Positions 1-8,252 are shown, counted from the first letter of the stretch. The stretch is 25,257 nt of DNA from an uncultured Clostridia bacterium (GCA_934177795.1 CAKPPS010000020.1:1-25257), one strand, 5' to 3'. The notes: generated from the sequence alone by a model not told the origin. Translations and numbers: made by a program.

Positions 1-45
1 GGTCATGTAAGTGGCGCGGAGGTTCGAACCCTCTCACCTACGCCA
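1..45 (+). tRNA. 3' part of a serine-type tRNA, cut by the window edge
   Basis: The end of a class II tRNA is visible. The sequence shows a long variable arm (stem about 2-6 with 11-15, loop GTAA), a T stem at 18-22/30-34 around the loop TTCGAAC, the 3' acceptor strand at 35-41, discriminator G at 42 and an encoded CCA at 43-45. A long variable arm together with a G discriminator points to tRNA-Ser, since Leu and Tyr tRNAs usually carry A. The variable arm also resembles the GGTC...GGCGC arm of Bacillota tRNA-Ser. The anticodon lies outside the window, so the isoacceptor is unknown. Confidence 0.75.
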
Positions 46-80
46 AAGGCATATAAACTTTTGTTTATATGCCTTTTTAT
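45..80 (+). terminator. rho-independent terminator of the tRNA
   Basis: A 14-bp perfect inverted repeat (45-58 with 63-76) has a TTTT loop and runs into T-rich sequence. It begins at the CCA end of the tRNA, so it ends the tRNA transcript. Confidence 0.8.
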
Positions 81-224
81 ATTATAGGAAAGTTTTACGA
101 ACTTCCTATAATATAAATATATTGCACAGAAATTTGCTTTGCAAATTTCACACACGAACAAAGACGCGGACTTCAAAATTTTTTAATTTAATAAGTACAA
201 AAATTATTAATGTCCGCTTTTTTT
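78..224. repeat. cluster of three palindromes in the tRNA-pilin intergenic region
   Basis: Three inverted repeats follow one another. The first pairs 78-90 with 103-115 perfectly over 13 bp, and can extend into its loop with one bulge. The second pairs 129-137 with 141-149 (9 bp, loop TTT). The third pairs GCGGAC at 166-171 with GTCCGC at 212-217 across a roughly 40-nt AT-rich loop that can itself pair partly, and is followed by seven T. The last looks like a terminator. The set could be one structured RNA, a small dispersed palindromic element, or a second tRNA terminator. It contains no convincing gene. Confidence 0.55.
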
Positions 225-280
225 ATTATTAAAGTTATAAAAGATACAAGGTTTTGCTAAAATAAAATTTGTTTATAATA

Positions 281-309
281 TTGACATTTATTTAAAACAT
301 TGTTATATA
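281..309 (+). promoter_or_regulatory. promoter of the pilin cluster
   Basis: A TTGACA box (281-286), a 17-base spacer and TATATA (304-309), with an extended -10 TG at 301-302, form a near-consensus sigma-A promoter. It would give a 5' leader of about 80 nt before the first pilin gene. Confidence 0.7.
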
Positions 310-350
310 ATAATAAAAGAATAAAAAATAATGTGATAAATCGAAAAGTG

Positions 351-379
351 TTGAAAAAAAGTAAAAAATAAGTTATAAT
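351..379 (+). promoter_or_regulatory. possible second promoter of the pilin cluster
   Basis: TTGAAA (351-356), a 17-base spacer and TATAAT (374-379) match sigma-A well. The start point would fall near 386, inside the ribosome binding site of the first pilin gene (AGAGGT, 385-390). That would leave almost no leader, so the upstream promoter is the better candidate for the translated mRNA. Confidence 0.4.
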
Positions 380-395
380 ATAGAAGAGGTACTAT

Positions 396-752
396 ATGAA
401 AAAAAATAAAAAATATAAAATGATAATAATATTAAGTATAATATTATTTATTGTAACAATAACATTATCATCATTTGGCTTTAATCCTAATGACTATAAA
501 CCTAAAAATATGGCCGGTGGTGCTAGACTTGTTAAAATAGCAAATGTTATAATAGGAGCAGTTCAATTAGTAGGTAGTGGGATATCAGTTATAGCAATAA
601 TAATAATTGGTATAAAATATATGATGGGCAGTGTAGAAGAAAAGGCTGAATATAAAAAAACAATGATACCTTATGTAGTTGGATGCATAATGGTATTTGG
701 AATATCAAATATAGTAAAAATAATATATAATATAGCTGTTAAGATAGGATAG
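396..752 (+). CDS. T4SS pilin-like protein 1 (VirB2/TrbC type)
   Basis: A 118-residue membrane protein and the first of four related genes. Residues 9-28 form a hydrophobic N-terminal segment, probably a signal peptide. Two more helices follow at about 50-73 and 90-112, joined by a short charged loop. The loop carries the motif GIKYMMGSVEEKAEYKK (72-88), shared nearly exactly with the third and fourth genes. This two-helix hairpin with a charged loop is the architecture of VirB2/TrbC pilins and of the T4SS pilin family of Bacillota. The likely role is the subunit of an extracellular fibre or of a membrane-embedded assembly base. The start is set by AGAGGT five bases upstream. Family placement rests on motif and topology only. 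Confidence 0.82.
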   Translation: MKKNKKYKMIIILSIILFIVTITLSSFGFNPNDYKPKNMAGGARLVKIANVIIGAVQLVGSGISVIAIIIIGIKYMMGSVEEKAEYKKTMIPYVVGCIMVFGISNIVKIIYNIAVKIG

Positions 753-773
753 AAGATTAAGGAGGACCAAAAG

Positions 774-1157
774 ATGAAAAAAATAACAATAATTTTTATA
801 GCTTTTTTGGTATTTACGGTATTGTTTACTACTAATTATACATATGCGGATAGTATTTCAGATAGATTGGCAGGAGCAGATTCTTTTATATCAGAAGGAG
901 AAAACCAAGCAAGTGGTGCTATTGATACAGGGAAAATTAATGAAGCTTCAAGTGTAATTTATAATATTTTATTAACGGCTGGAATGGCTGTTGCAATTAT
1001 TATAGGAGTTGTACTAGGAATACAATTTATAACATCAGGTGTTGATGAACAAGCCAAAATTAAACAGGCACTAGTTCCATATATAGTTGGATGTGTGGTT
1101 GTATTTGGATCATTTGGGATTTGGAAAATAGCTGTAACATTAATGAAAAATATATAA
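774..1157 (+). CDS. T4SS pilin-like protein 2, divergent member
   Basis: A 127-residue protein with a clear signal peptide (residues 1-25, possible cleavage after TYA). A polar stretch of about 30 residues follows, then two membrane helices at about 60-85 and 100-122. The loop between them is GVDEQAKIKQALVPY in place of the GSVEEKAEYKKT of its three sisters, and the helix start is GIQFIT rather than GIKYMM. It is therefore the most divergent copy and may be a minor or specialised subunit. AAGGAGG at 759-765 sits eight bases before the ATG, and the gene follows pilin 1 by 21 bases, so the two are co-transcribed. Confidence 0.8.
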   Translation: MKKITIIFIAFLVFTVLFTTNYTYADSISDRLAGADSFISEGENQASGAIDTGKINEASSVIYNILLTAGMAVAIIIGVVLGIQFITSGVDEQAKIKQALVPYIVGCVVVFGSFGIWKIAVTLMKNI

Positions 1158-1171
1158 ATTAGGGGATAATA

Positions 1172-1531
1172 ATGAAAAAAAATTGTAAAAAATATATAAT
1201 TTTAATTTTAATAGTACTTGTTTTAAATTTATTAATGTCTAGTTTGTCATATGGAGTTTTTACAGATGCTAATATAGATTCAATGAAAGGAACTACAGGA
1301 GATACTCTAAAACCAATACAGGATACAATGAATATAGCATTAAAGATAGTATCAATTATTGGATCTGGAATATCAATAATAGCTCTTATGTTACTTGGAA
1401 TTAAATATATGATGGGTAGTGTAGAAGAAAAAGCTGAGTATAAAAAAACACTGTTTCCATATGCGATTGGTGCGTTATTTGTTTTTGGAAGTTCAATAAT
1501 ACCTGGAATTATATATAATATGTTTAAATAA
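1172..1531 (+). CDS. T4SS pilin-like protein 3
   Basis: A 119-residue protein with a hydrophobic N-terminal segment at about residues 9-28, an ectodomain-like stretch of about 25 residues, and two helices around the motif GIKYMMGSVEEKAEYKKT. This motif is identical to that of pilin 1. It follows pilin 2 by only 14 bases and has a weaker site (AGGGG at 1161-1165). The role is inferred from topology and motif: pilus or surface subunit of the T4SS encoded downstream. The long reading frame on the opposite strand here is a shadow of this gene. Confidence 0.8.
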   Translation: MKKNCKKYIILILIVLVLNLLMSSLSYGVFTDANIDSMKGTTGDTLKPIQDTMNIALKIVSIIGSGISIIALMLLGIKYMMGSVEEKAEYKKTLFPYAIGALFVFGSSIIPGIIYNMFK

Positions 1532-1548
1532 TAAATAGTTATTAAAAT

Positions 1549-1570
1549 TTCCACATAAGGATATGAGGAA
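1549..1570 (+). promoter_or_regulatory. hairpin between pilin genes 3 and 4
   Basis: The arms 1549-1557 and 1562-1570 pair over nine positions with a single A-A mismatch around the loop AGGA. No T run follows, so this is not a standard terminator. It may be an RNA processing or stabilising hairpin that separates the fourth pilin message from the first three. Confidence 0.4.
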
Positions 1571-1607
1571 TTGTAATATATAATAATAAAATAAAGGAGG
1601 GAAATAT

Positions 1608-1964
1608 ATGAAAAAAGTAGAAAAAATAGTTACAATTATTATGGTAGTAATGATGTTAGCAACAGTTTGCACAAATGTATTTGCTGCAGTTAGTGTAAAT
1701 CCAAATGGTTGGACTGGAAATTCAAATAAAATTGAAACAACTGAAATGAACAGTTGGATTAACTCTATAATTAATGTAGTAGCTACAGTAGCATCTGGTG
1801 CAGCAGTTATAATTTTAATTGTACTTGGTGTTAAATATATGATGGGTAGTGCAGAAGAAAAAGCAGAATACAAAAAGACTTTATTACCATACATAATAGG
1901 TGCTGCATTTGTATTTGGTGCATCTGCATTAACAGGAGTACTTTACAATGTTATTGCTAAATAA
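1608..1964 (+). CDS. T4SS pilin-like protein 4, probable major subunit
   Basis: A 118-residue pilin-like protein with a signal peptide (residues 1-26, likely cleavage after VFA). The predicted mature part has two helices and the loop GVKYMMGSAEEKAEYKK. The gene differs from its sisters in its expression signals. It is separated by 76 bases from pilin 3, has the strongest ribosome binding site of the four (AAAGGAGGG at about 1593-1601), is preceded by a hairpin and followed directly by a terminator. Those features suggest higher or separate expression, as expected for a major pilin. That role is an inference. Confidence 0.82.
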   Translation: MKKVEKIVTIIMVVMMLATVCTNVFAAVSVNPNGWTGNSNKIETTEMNSWINSIINVVATVASGAAVIILIVLGVKYMMGSAEEKAEYKKTLLPYIIGAAFVFGASALTGVLYNVIAK

Positions 1965-1980
1965 TTAAGATTGTATAATA

Positions 1981-2011
1981 AAAAATCCTTAGCTTTTGCT
2001 AGGGATTTTTT
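1981..2011 (+). terminator. terminator of the pilin cluster
   Basis: The 13-bp stem 1981-1993/1998-2010 contains one G-T wobble, has loop TTTT and ends in a T run. It lies 17 bases after the fourth pilin gene and separates the pilin unit from the secretion operon. Confidence 0.85.
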
Positions 2012-2115
2012 ATGTTTAGTGGATAATAAAGTTTTTTTAAACATAGTTATGTAAAATAACATTATTACAAATACATTACACATATATTAAAAATATATTA
2101 AATTGTGTTGTTTTA

Positions 2116-2144
2116 TTACATTTTATGTGTTTTTTTGTTATAAT
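2116..2144 (+). promoter_or_regulatory. promoter of the main T4SS operon
   Basis: TTACAT (2116-2121), a 17-base spacer and a perfect extended -10, TGTTATAAT (2136-2144). It lies 36 bases upstream of the first start codon, after the pilin terminator. It is the only strong promoter seen before the genes that run to 16799. Confidence 0.75.
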
Positions 2145-2180
2145 ATATAAAGAAGTATAATGTTTTTAAGGAGGATTCAA

Positions 2181-2528
2181 ATGGGAACATATGGTATTCC
2201 AAGAAATGTAAAAGGTGAAGGAAGAATATTATTTATATTTTCAACAAAAGCGTTGATATATACAGCTATAGGAGCAACAATTGGATTTGTAATATTTTAT
2301 ATCTTAAAATTTATCAAGTTAGGATTTATAGGAATTATTTTAGCTATTATATTTGCAATATTAGGCTTTTGTATAGGAACATTTAAAGTGCCAAATAATA
2401 ATTCATTTGAATTAACTAAAAAAACAGGTGGAGAAAATATTGATGAAATAATAAAAAGAGCTATAAAATTTAAAATACAAAAGAATAAATTATATGTATA
2501 TACAAAGGAGGAAAAGAAGAATGACTAA
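2181..2528 (+). CDS. PrgI/VirB3-like inner membrane protein
   Basis: A 115-residue protein with N-terminal motif YGIPRNVKGEGRIL (4-17), then two adjacent membrane helices at about 24-42 and 47-66, then a basic cytoplasmic tail. Small size, the 'IP.NV' start, the paired helices and a position just upstream of the VirB4 genes are typical of the PrgI family, the Gram-positive counterpart of VirB3. VirB3 proteins anchor the VirB4 motor to the membrane channel. An ATG at 2160 is in frame, but AAGGAGG at 2168-2174 lies six bases before the ATG at 2181, which makes 2181 the start. The gene ends eight bases inside the next gene, indicating translational coupling. Confidence 0.8.
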   Translation: MGTYGIPRNVKGEGRILFIFSTKALIYTAIGATIGFVIFYILKFIKLGFIGIILAIIFAILGFCIGTFKVPNNNSFELTKKTGGENIDEIIKRAIKFKIQKNKLYVYTKEEKKND

Positions 2529-3732
2529 TTACAATAATGATCAATTTTTAAATATATTAATTTATATATTAATAGGAATGTGTGTTATATTATTTGCATT
2601 AATGACAATATTCATAATAATAAAATTAAAAAATAGAACAACAGTAAAAAATAATGAAAAATCGAAAAGTACAACAGAAAATACTCAAAAAAGTTCAACA
2701 TCTTATTCTCAATATGGTAAGCAATCAATATTTAATTTTATGGAATTTAATCAAGTAAAGGATAATATGATAATACAAAAAAATGGTGAAAGATTTTTAA
2801 TGGTTGTTGGATGCCAGGGAGTTAATTATGATTTGATGTCTGGAGTTGAAAAGTCAGCTGTTGAAGATGGATTTGTACAATTTTTAAATACACTAAGACA
2901 TCCTATTCAAATATATATTCAAACAAGATCAGTTAATTTAAAGGGAAGTATAAATACATATAAAGAAAGACTAGATGATATAAAAAAAGAATTAGATAAT
3001 ATGAAAAAACGTTATGAAGATATGCAAGAAGCAGGAAATTATTCTAAGGATGAAATGGAAAAACTTTATTATGAAATAACAAAACAAACTAATTTATATG
3101 AATATGGAAAAGATGTTATATATAATACAGAAAAAATGAGTACAAATAAAAGTATATCTTCAAAACAATATTATGTAATAGTTCCATACTATGCATCAGA
3201 GTTAGGAAGTAATCAATTTGATAAAGCAGAAATAGAAAATTTGTCATTTTCTGAGTTGTATACAAGATGTCAATCAATAATAAGAACTTTAGGTGTTTGT
3301 GGTGTTAATGGAAAAATTCTTAATTCCATAGAACTTGCAGAGTTGTTATATATTGCATATAACAGAGATGAAGCTGAAGTTTTTGAAATTTCCAGAGCTT
3401 TAGAGGCTGGTTGTGATGAAATGTATTCAACTGCACCAGAAGTATTAGATAAAAGAATGAAAACTTTAGATAAAAAGATACATGATGAAGCAATGCTAAA
3501 AGCACAAACGACAGTAGACGAAGTACAAGATGAAAAAAGAATGGAAATAATGAGAAAAGAAAAATCAATGGATGAATTAATAGATGATTTGGCAATGTCT
3601 ATAATAGAAGAAAATAGAGAATATTTAGGTGATGATATTGTAGATGAAGCAAAAAATAAAATAAGTAAAAATTCTAAAAAAGAAGGAGGAAAAGCTGATG
3701 AAAAGAAAAAAACAACAACAAGAAAATCTTAA
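2521..3732 (+). CDS. T4SS protein resembling the VirB4 N-terminal (TraC-like) domain
   Basis: A 403-residue protein with one membrane helix (about 11-36). A short Ser/Thr/Asn linker is followed by a domain around KDNMIIQKNGERFLMVV that continues with a helix rich in Lys and Glu. Its form, a 'KDNMII..NG..' strand pair followed by 'Q..LNTLRHPIQI', resembles the N-terminal, non-ATPase half of VirB4/TraC proteins, which contacts the membrane complex. No Walker A motif is present. The C terminus is a long charged coiled-coil-like region ending in a Lys-rich tail. AAAGGAGG at 2504-2511 selects the ATG at 2521 over a longer frame starting at 2494. It overlaps the ATPase gene by 35 bases. The role as motor partner is inferred. 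Confidence 0.72.
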   Translation: MTNYNNDQFLNILIYILIGMCVILFALMTIFIIIKLKNRTTVKNNEKSKSTTENTQKSSTSYSQYGKQSIFNFMEFNQVKDNMIIQKNGERFLMVVGCQGVNYDLMSGVEKSAVEDGFVQFLNTLRHPIQIYIQTRSVNLKGSINTYKERLDDIKKELDNMKKRYEDMQEAGNYSKDEMEKLYYEITKQTNLYEYGKDVIYNTEKMSTNKSISSKQYYVIVPYYASELGSNQFDKAEIENLSFSELYTRCQSIIRTLGVCGVNGKILNSIELAELLYIAYNRDEAEVFEISRALEAGCDEMYSTAPEVLDKRMKTLDKKIHDEAMLKAQTTVDEVQDEKRMEIMRKEKSMDELIDDLAMSIIEENREYLGDDIVDEAKNKISKNSKKEGGKADEKKKTTTRKS

Positions 3733-5656
3733 AATGTTAGAAAAAGAAAATGAAAAAGAAATCTTTGAATTAAAAAAGAAAACATTAAAAGAATTAATTG
3801 CTCCTTCTGGAATTGATGCAACAAATATAGATCACTTAGAAATAATATCAAATGTAAAAAGATTTGCACGTACTTTTTTCGTATCAGAGCTTCCAAGAAT
3901 GTGTACTTTTCCAGAACTTTTTAGAGATTTATACTTCTTTGGTGATGTAAATACATCAATATACATAAATCCAATATCAGAGGCAAGATCTCAAAATGAA
4001 TTAAATAGAGTAATAAATGAAATTGAAACAGAAAGAATTGTGGCATCTGATAGAGGCAATATTAATAGAGAAAGTGATTTAAGCCAGAAGAGATATGAAA
4101 CAGAACAATTAAGAGATGAAATTGCAGCAGGATTTAATAAATTATTTGAAGCTTCAATAATATCAACACTTTTTGCATATAATTTAGAGGATTTAAATAG
4201 ATATACAAATTTATTGTCTACTGAAATGTCAAAATCATTAGTTGGTATAAGAAGTGCTTGGGCAATGCAGGAAGATGGTTTTAAATCTAACTTACCATTA
4301 ATGGAAAACAAAATAAAAAAAGTACATACATTTGACAGAAGATCAATGGCAACAGTATTTCCATTTACAACTTCAGAAGTAGGACATCCTACGGGTGTAC
4401 CACTTGGATTTAATAAGCAAACTGGAACTCCAATATTATTTGATAATTTTCATTCATCACTTACTAATTATAATATGGTTATATTTGCAAAATCTGGTGC
4501 TGGTAAATCTGTAACAATGAAAACTTTAATTTCTAGATCTTCTGTACTTATGGGAATAGAAAACTTAGCTCTAGATGCTGAAGGGGAGTATACAATTGTT
4601 GCTGAAGCTTTGGGAGGAATAAATGTTGTATTAAGCCCTAATTCAAAAACAGTAATAAATCTATTTGATATAGAGATGGAAACTGTTAAAGATGAAATAA
4701 CAGGAAGAAATAGGGCTGTTGTTAATGTTGAAAACAAAGTAGAAGATGTTACTCAGGCATTACTTACAATGGCTAGGGGTAGTACAAGAAGTCAAGATGT
4801 TAACGAACTTACAAAACAAATTATTGCTGAATCTGTTGCAGAAGAATATGCAGCAATAGGAATAACAAATGACCCTAATAGTTTATATGAACAAAGTAAT
4901 AATTTTGGTATACAAGATGGATTATATAGAAAGAAAAAATTAATGCCTACAATAGGTTCTTGGTATAAAAGAATAGAAAAAAAGGCTGCTGAAAACAAAA
5001 ATATAGATTATAATTTCCATTATAGTTACCTTTTGAAGGTTATGAAACAATACATAAGAGAATATGATGGACAAATGGCGTATTTTGATGGACAATCTAC
5101 ATTTGAATTACTAGAAAGTTCACCATTTATAAATTTGGATATTTCTCAGTTGGAAGAAAGATTTGCTAGACCATTAGCCCAACAAATATTACTTTCATGG
5201 ATATGGGAAAAATATGTTAAGAAAAATAGTGAGGATAGAACCAAAGCTACTAAAAAAAGAGTTATAGTTGATGAGGCTTGGATGTTACTTCCATATCCAG
5301 AAGCTGTAGATTTCTTAAACACAATGGCTAGACGTGCTAGAAAAAGAAATGTTTCTTTGGCAATTATTTCTCAAAGATTTCAAGATTTTTATGAGAAACC
5401 AGAAGCTCAAGCTGTTTTAACATCATCTGATACAAAATTATTTTTAGCACAAGATAAATCAGAAATACAATATTTAAAAGAAGTATTTAAATTAAGTGAA
5501 GGAGAAGCAAATTTCTTAGTAACTTGTATGAAAGGTGAAGGACTTTTAAAAGTAGGAGCAGACTCAGCAATATTACAAATAACACCAACAAATAAGGAAT
5601 TTGAATTTGTTGAAACAAACTTAAATAAACTTGTGAAAATGAAAAAAAATAGTTAG
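3698..5656 (+). CDS. VirB4-family T4SS ATPase
   Basis: A 652-residue ATPase that should power assembly and transport at the cytoplasmic face. Walker A is GAGKS at residues 267-271. Walker B is VIVDEAW with Asp525 and Glu526. A conserved arginine-rich stretch (ARRARKRN) and a following ISQR motif match the VirB4/TraC and HerA-like P-loop fold. The N-terminal 250 residues are the VirB4-specific region, which includes an FPF strand and the GVPLG..KQTGTPI hairpin typical of the family. AAGGAGG at 3683-3689 is eight bases before the ATG. This is the best-supported T4SS marker in the window. It is not a VirD4 coupling protein, because it lacks N-terminal membrane helices. Confidence 0.93.
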   Translation: MKRKKQQQENLKMLEKENEKEIFELKKKTLKELIAPSGIDATNIDHLEIISNVKRFARTFFVSELPRMCTFPELFRDLYFFGDVNTSIYINPISEARSQNELNRVINEIETERIVASDRGNINRESDLSQKRYETEQLRDEIAAGFNKLFEASIISTLFAYNLEDLNRYTNLLSTEMSKSLVGIRSAWAMQEDGFKSNLPLMENKIKKVHTFDRRSMATVFPFTTSEVGHPTGVPLGFNKQTGTPILFDNFHSSLTNYNMVIFAKSGAGKSVTMKTLISRSSVLMGIENLALDAEGEYTIVAEALGGINVVLSPNSKTVINLFDIEMETVKDEITGRNRAVVNVENKVEDVTQALLTMARGSTRSQDVNELTKQIIAESVAEEYAAIGITNDPNSLYEQSNNFGIQDGLYRKKKLMPTIGSWYKRIEKKAAENKNIDYNFHYSYLLKVMKQYIREYDGQMAYFDGQSTFELLESSPFINLDISQLEERFARPLAQQILLSWIWEKYVKKNSEDRTKATKKRVIVDEAWMLLPYPEAVDFLNTMARRARKRNVSLAIISQRFQDFYEKPEAQAVLTSSDTKLFLAQDKSEIQYLKEVFKLSEGEANFLVTCMKGEGLLKVGADSAILQITPTNKEFEFVETNLNKLVKMKKNS

Positions 5657-5667
5657 AGGAGTTTATA

Positions 5668-8238
5668 ATGAAATTACTAAAAAATGAAAAAATGACTCAA
5701 AAGATAATAATAATGCTATTAGTTATTTTAAGTTTTAATTTTATATTTTCTAGTTATTCTCAAGCAAAAGTTGATGATGTTTTAGTTAAACCTATAAGAA
5801 CTTTTGTGCTATGGCTAGGTGATGGTGTATTACAATTATTGCAAGAAAATTTAATGGGAGAAGAAGCGATAATTGAAGGATATAGTGACTATAGAAGAAG
5901 AATAAATGAGGATAATGTTGATAATGCACAGTCGATACCAGAAGCAGTGTTAGCGGGGTTAGGAAATGCTTTTGGTAAACTTCCATTTGGAAAATCTATA
6001 CAAGGATGGATTGATGGAGAAATTAATGGTAGTGATGGCTATACAGGACCAGTAGTTTTAGTAAAATATTCAGTTCCTGCAATTGTATCAAATAAAATAC
6101 CTGCATTTGATGTTGATTTTTTTAATCCTATGGAAACAGAAGAAGGAAAACCAAAATCAACAGCATATGTGTTAAAAAGAGTTGTGCAAAAATGGTATGT
6201 AATATTAAGAGATATTGCATTAGTTGTATTATTATCAACATTAGTTTATATAGGTATAAAAATAATATTATCAAGTAGTTCAGAAGATAAAGCTAAATAT
6301 AAAACAAAAATTATAAATTGGATAACAGCATTGGTATTATTATTTACATTACAATATATAATGGCAATTACTTTATATATAGCAGATATAGTAACAGATG
6401 CGTTAACTCCAGATAGTAGTTCTTATGCAGGAAATTATGAAAGCTCTTCTAGTTCTGATCTTGTAAATGGAAGTGTATATACATATAATGGTGAAGGATA
6501 TGATGCATATTTATCAGTAATAAGAACACTAGCAGAAATGTCAGAAACTTCTAAGTATCAATTGGGATATACTTTAATGTATGCTGCATTGATAGTAATA
6601 ATTATTATGTTTTCTTTTGTATATTTAAAAAGGACAATATATATAGCATTTTTGACAATGATAGCACCATTGATTGCGGTTACATATCCATTAGACAAAG
6701 AAAAAGATGGAAAATCTCAGGCATTTGATTTTTGGCTAAAAGAATATATGTTTAATATAATTATGCAAATAGTACATTTATTGATATACTTTATGTTTAT
6801 AGGTTCAGCTATAGATTTAGCTCAAGAAAACATAATATATGGAATAATTGCAATGGGAATGATTATACCTTCAGAAAAAATAATTAGAAAAATGTTTAAT
6901 TTAGAAAAAGCTGGAAGTGATAGTGCCCTAAGTTCAAGTGGATTCTTTGAAGGAGCATTAACTGCATCTGCTTTAAATAAATTATCTAGTATGGGAAAAG
7001 GATCAAAAGGTGGAAATAGTAATCAAGATAAATTAGGAGACGGCACTGATAAAAGTGATACAAGCGTTAGAAGTGCAGATCCATTTGAAGTAGGAGAAGT
7101 AAATAATAGATTAGGAAGTGAGAATAATTCAGATGGAATTGATTTTTCTGATAGTAATGTAGGAAATGATACTGGTGATGAAAATTCTTCTGATTATGAT
7201 TTTGATTTAAATCCAGGAATAACTGGAGGAAATAATAATCCAAGTAATAATGGACTAGATTTAGATCCATTTAAAGATGTAAAACCTAATTCTACTTCAG
7301 AAAATAATGCTTCTGGAGTTGATAGTTCGGCGAATAATGATTCAACAGTAGATAAATCAACAGAAACTAAGAAAAAACAAATAAAAGGATTTAAAAAGTT
7401 AGCTAGAGGATTAGGGGCTGTTGGTAAAAAATATTACAAACCTATCGGTATGGGAGCATTGAAAATTGCTGGTCTTGGAATGGGAGCAGCAGTTGGAGGA
7501 ACAATTGGATTAGCTTCTACAATAGCAACAGGAAATATTAATAATTTAGGAAAATTTACAGGAGGAGGAATGGCCGCAGGAGCAGGAGCAGTGCATTTAG
7601 CAACAAATGGTGCTATGGCTTTAGGGAAAAATGTAAAAAGAGCAGCTACTGATGTATCAGATACATATAGAATTGGTGCAAATAATATGACAGAAAAAGA
7701 ATATCAAGATAAAGTTTTAATACCAAGATTAAAAAAGAGTAATGATAAAAATTCTGAAATCAAAAGTAAATATGAGAGAGAGTTTGGAGATACTAAATTA
7801 ATGAAATCTTCAACTAGAGATGAAATGTATAAAGCAGGTATTATAGATGAAAGCATGATAATAAAAGCTTTAAAAGAAAAACAAAAATCTAACATAAGCG
7901 ATACTGAATTGGTAAGAGATGCTATTTTAGCATCAGGTGTTAAAAATTATAAAGATATGGAATCTGTTGAAAAACGTATTATCAAAAACCTAGAAGGAAA
8001 AGGTGTATTTGATAAATTAGTTGAAAAAATGGAAAAAGAAGGCAAATTTAAAACATTAGATAAAAAATTAGAAAGCAAATATCAAAAAATAGAGAAAGAT
8101 AATAAATTAAATGCAAAAGAGAAAAAAGAAGAGAAACTTAAAATACGTAAGATAGAAGTAAATAAAATGATTGAAAAGGAAAAATCTAAAGTTGTAGAAA
8201 AAGAAGTAAAAAGAATAGAAAAATTATCAGGAATATAA
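5668..8238 (+). CDS. VirB6/TrbL-like polytopic channel protein, copy 1
   Basis: An 856-residue protein with a signal-like segment (about 12-30), a short ectodomain, and a membrane core of about six helices between residues 178 and 405. The core includes YIGIKII followed by a charged KAKYK loop, and the motif IAVTYPLDKEKDGKSQAF. A Ser/Asn/Asp-rich linker (about 430-570), a Gly/Ala-rich helix-packing segment (about 590-660) and a charged helical C-terminal domain with the motif TYRIG follow. The many-helix core with a soluble C-terminal extension, next to VirB4, fits VirB6/TrbL, which forms the inner membrane channel. It is a paralogue of the next gene. The start follows the ATPase stop by 11 bases with AGAGGAG upstream. 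Confidence 0.82.
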   Translation: MKLLKNEKMTQKIIIMLLVILSFNFIFSSYSQAKVDDVLVKPIRTFVLWLGDGVLQLLQENLMGEEAIIEGYSDYRRRINEDNVDNAQSIPEAVLAGLGNAFGKLPFGKSIQGWIDGEINGSDGYTGPVVLVKYSVPAIVSNKIPAFDVDFFNPMETEEGKPKSTAYVLKRVVQKWYVILRDIALVVLLSTLVYIGIKIILSSSSEDKAKYKTKIINWITALVLLFTLQYIMAITLYIADIVTDALTPDSSSYAGNYESSSSSDLVNGSVYTYNGEGYDAYLSVIRTLAEMSETSKYQLGYTLMYAALIVIIIMFSFVYLKRTIYIAFLTMIAPLIAVTYPLDKEKDGKSQAFDFWLKEYMFNIIMQIVHLLIYFMFIGSAIDLAQENIIYGIIAMGMIIPSEKIIRKMFNLEKAGSDSALSSSGFFEGALTASALNKLSSMGKGSKGGNSNQDKLGDGTDKSDTSVRSADPFEVGEVNNRLGSENNSDGIDFSDSNVGNDTGDENSSDYDFDLNPGITGGNNNPSNNGLDLDPFKDVKPNSTSENNASGVDSSANNDSTVDKSTETKKKQIKGFKKLARGLGAVGKKYYKPIGMGALKIAGLGMGAAVGGTIGLASTIATGNINNLGKFTGGGMAAGAGAVHLATNGAMALGKNVKRAATDVSDTYRIGANNMTEKEYQDKVLIPRLKKSNDKNSEIKSKYEREFGDTKLMKSSTRDEMYKAGIIDESMIIKALKEKQKSNISDTELVRDAILASGVKNYKDMESVEKRIIKNLEGKGVFDKLVEKMEKEGKFKTLDKKLESKYQKIEKDNKLNAKEKKEEKLKIRKIEVNKMIEKEKSKVVEKEVKRIEKLSGI

Positions 8239-8252
8239 AAGGAGGATAAGAA

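Noticed and set aside
1..45. tRNA 3' end as an attachment site for an integrated element
   Set aside because: I see no second copy of the tRNA 3' end elsewhere in the window and no integrase. The claim would need the flanking sequence.
11..232. A 73-codon plus-strand frame at the left edge
   Set aside because: It runs through the tRNA 3' end, its terminator and the palindromes, with no ribosome binding site.
1159..1894. Two long minus-strand frames opposite the pilin genes
   Set aside because: They are antisense shadows of the repeated pilin genes. They look alike only because the pilins do, and they lack ribosome binding sites.
3698..5656. VirD4 coupling protein or FtsK-like translocase for the P-loop protein
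   Set aside because: It lacks N-terminal membrane helices and has VirB4-type motifs and neighbours.
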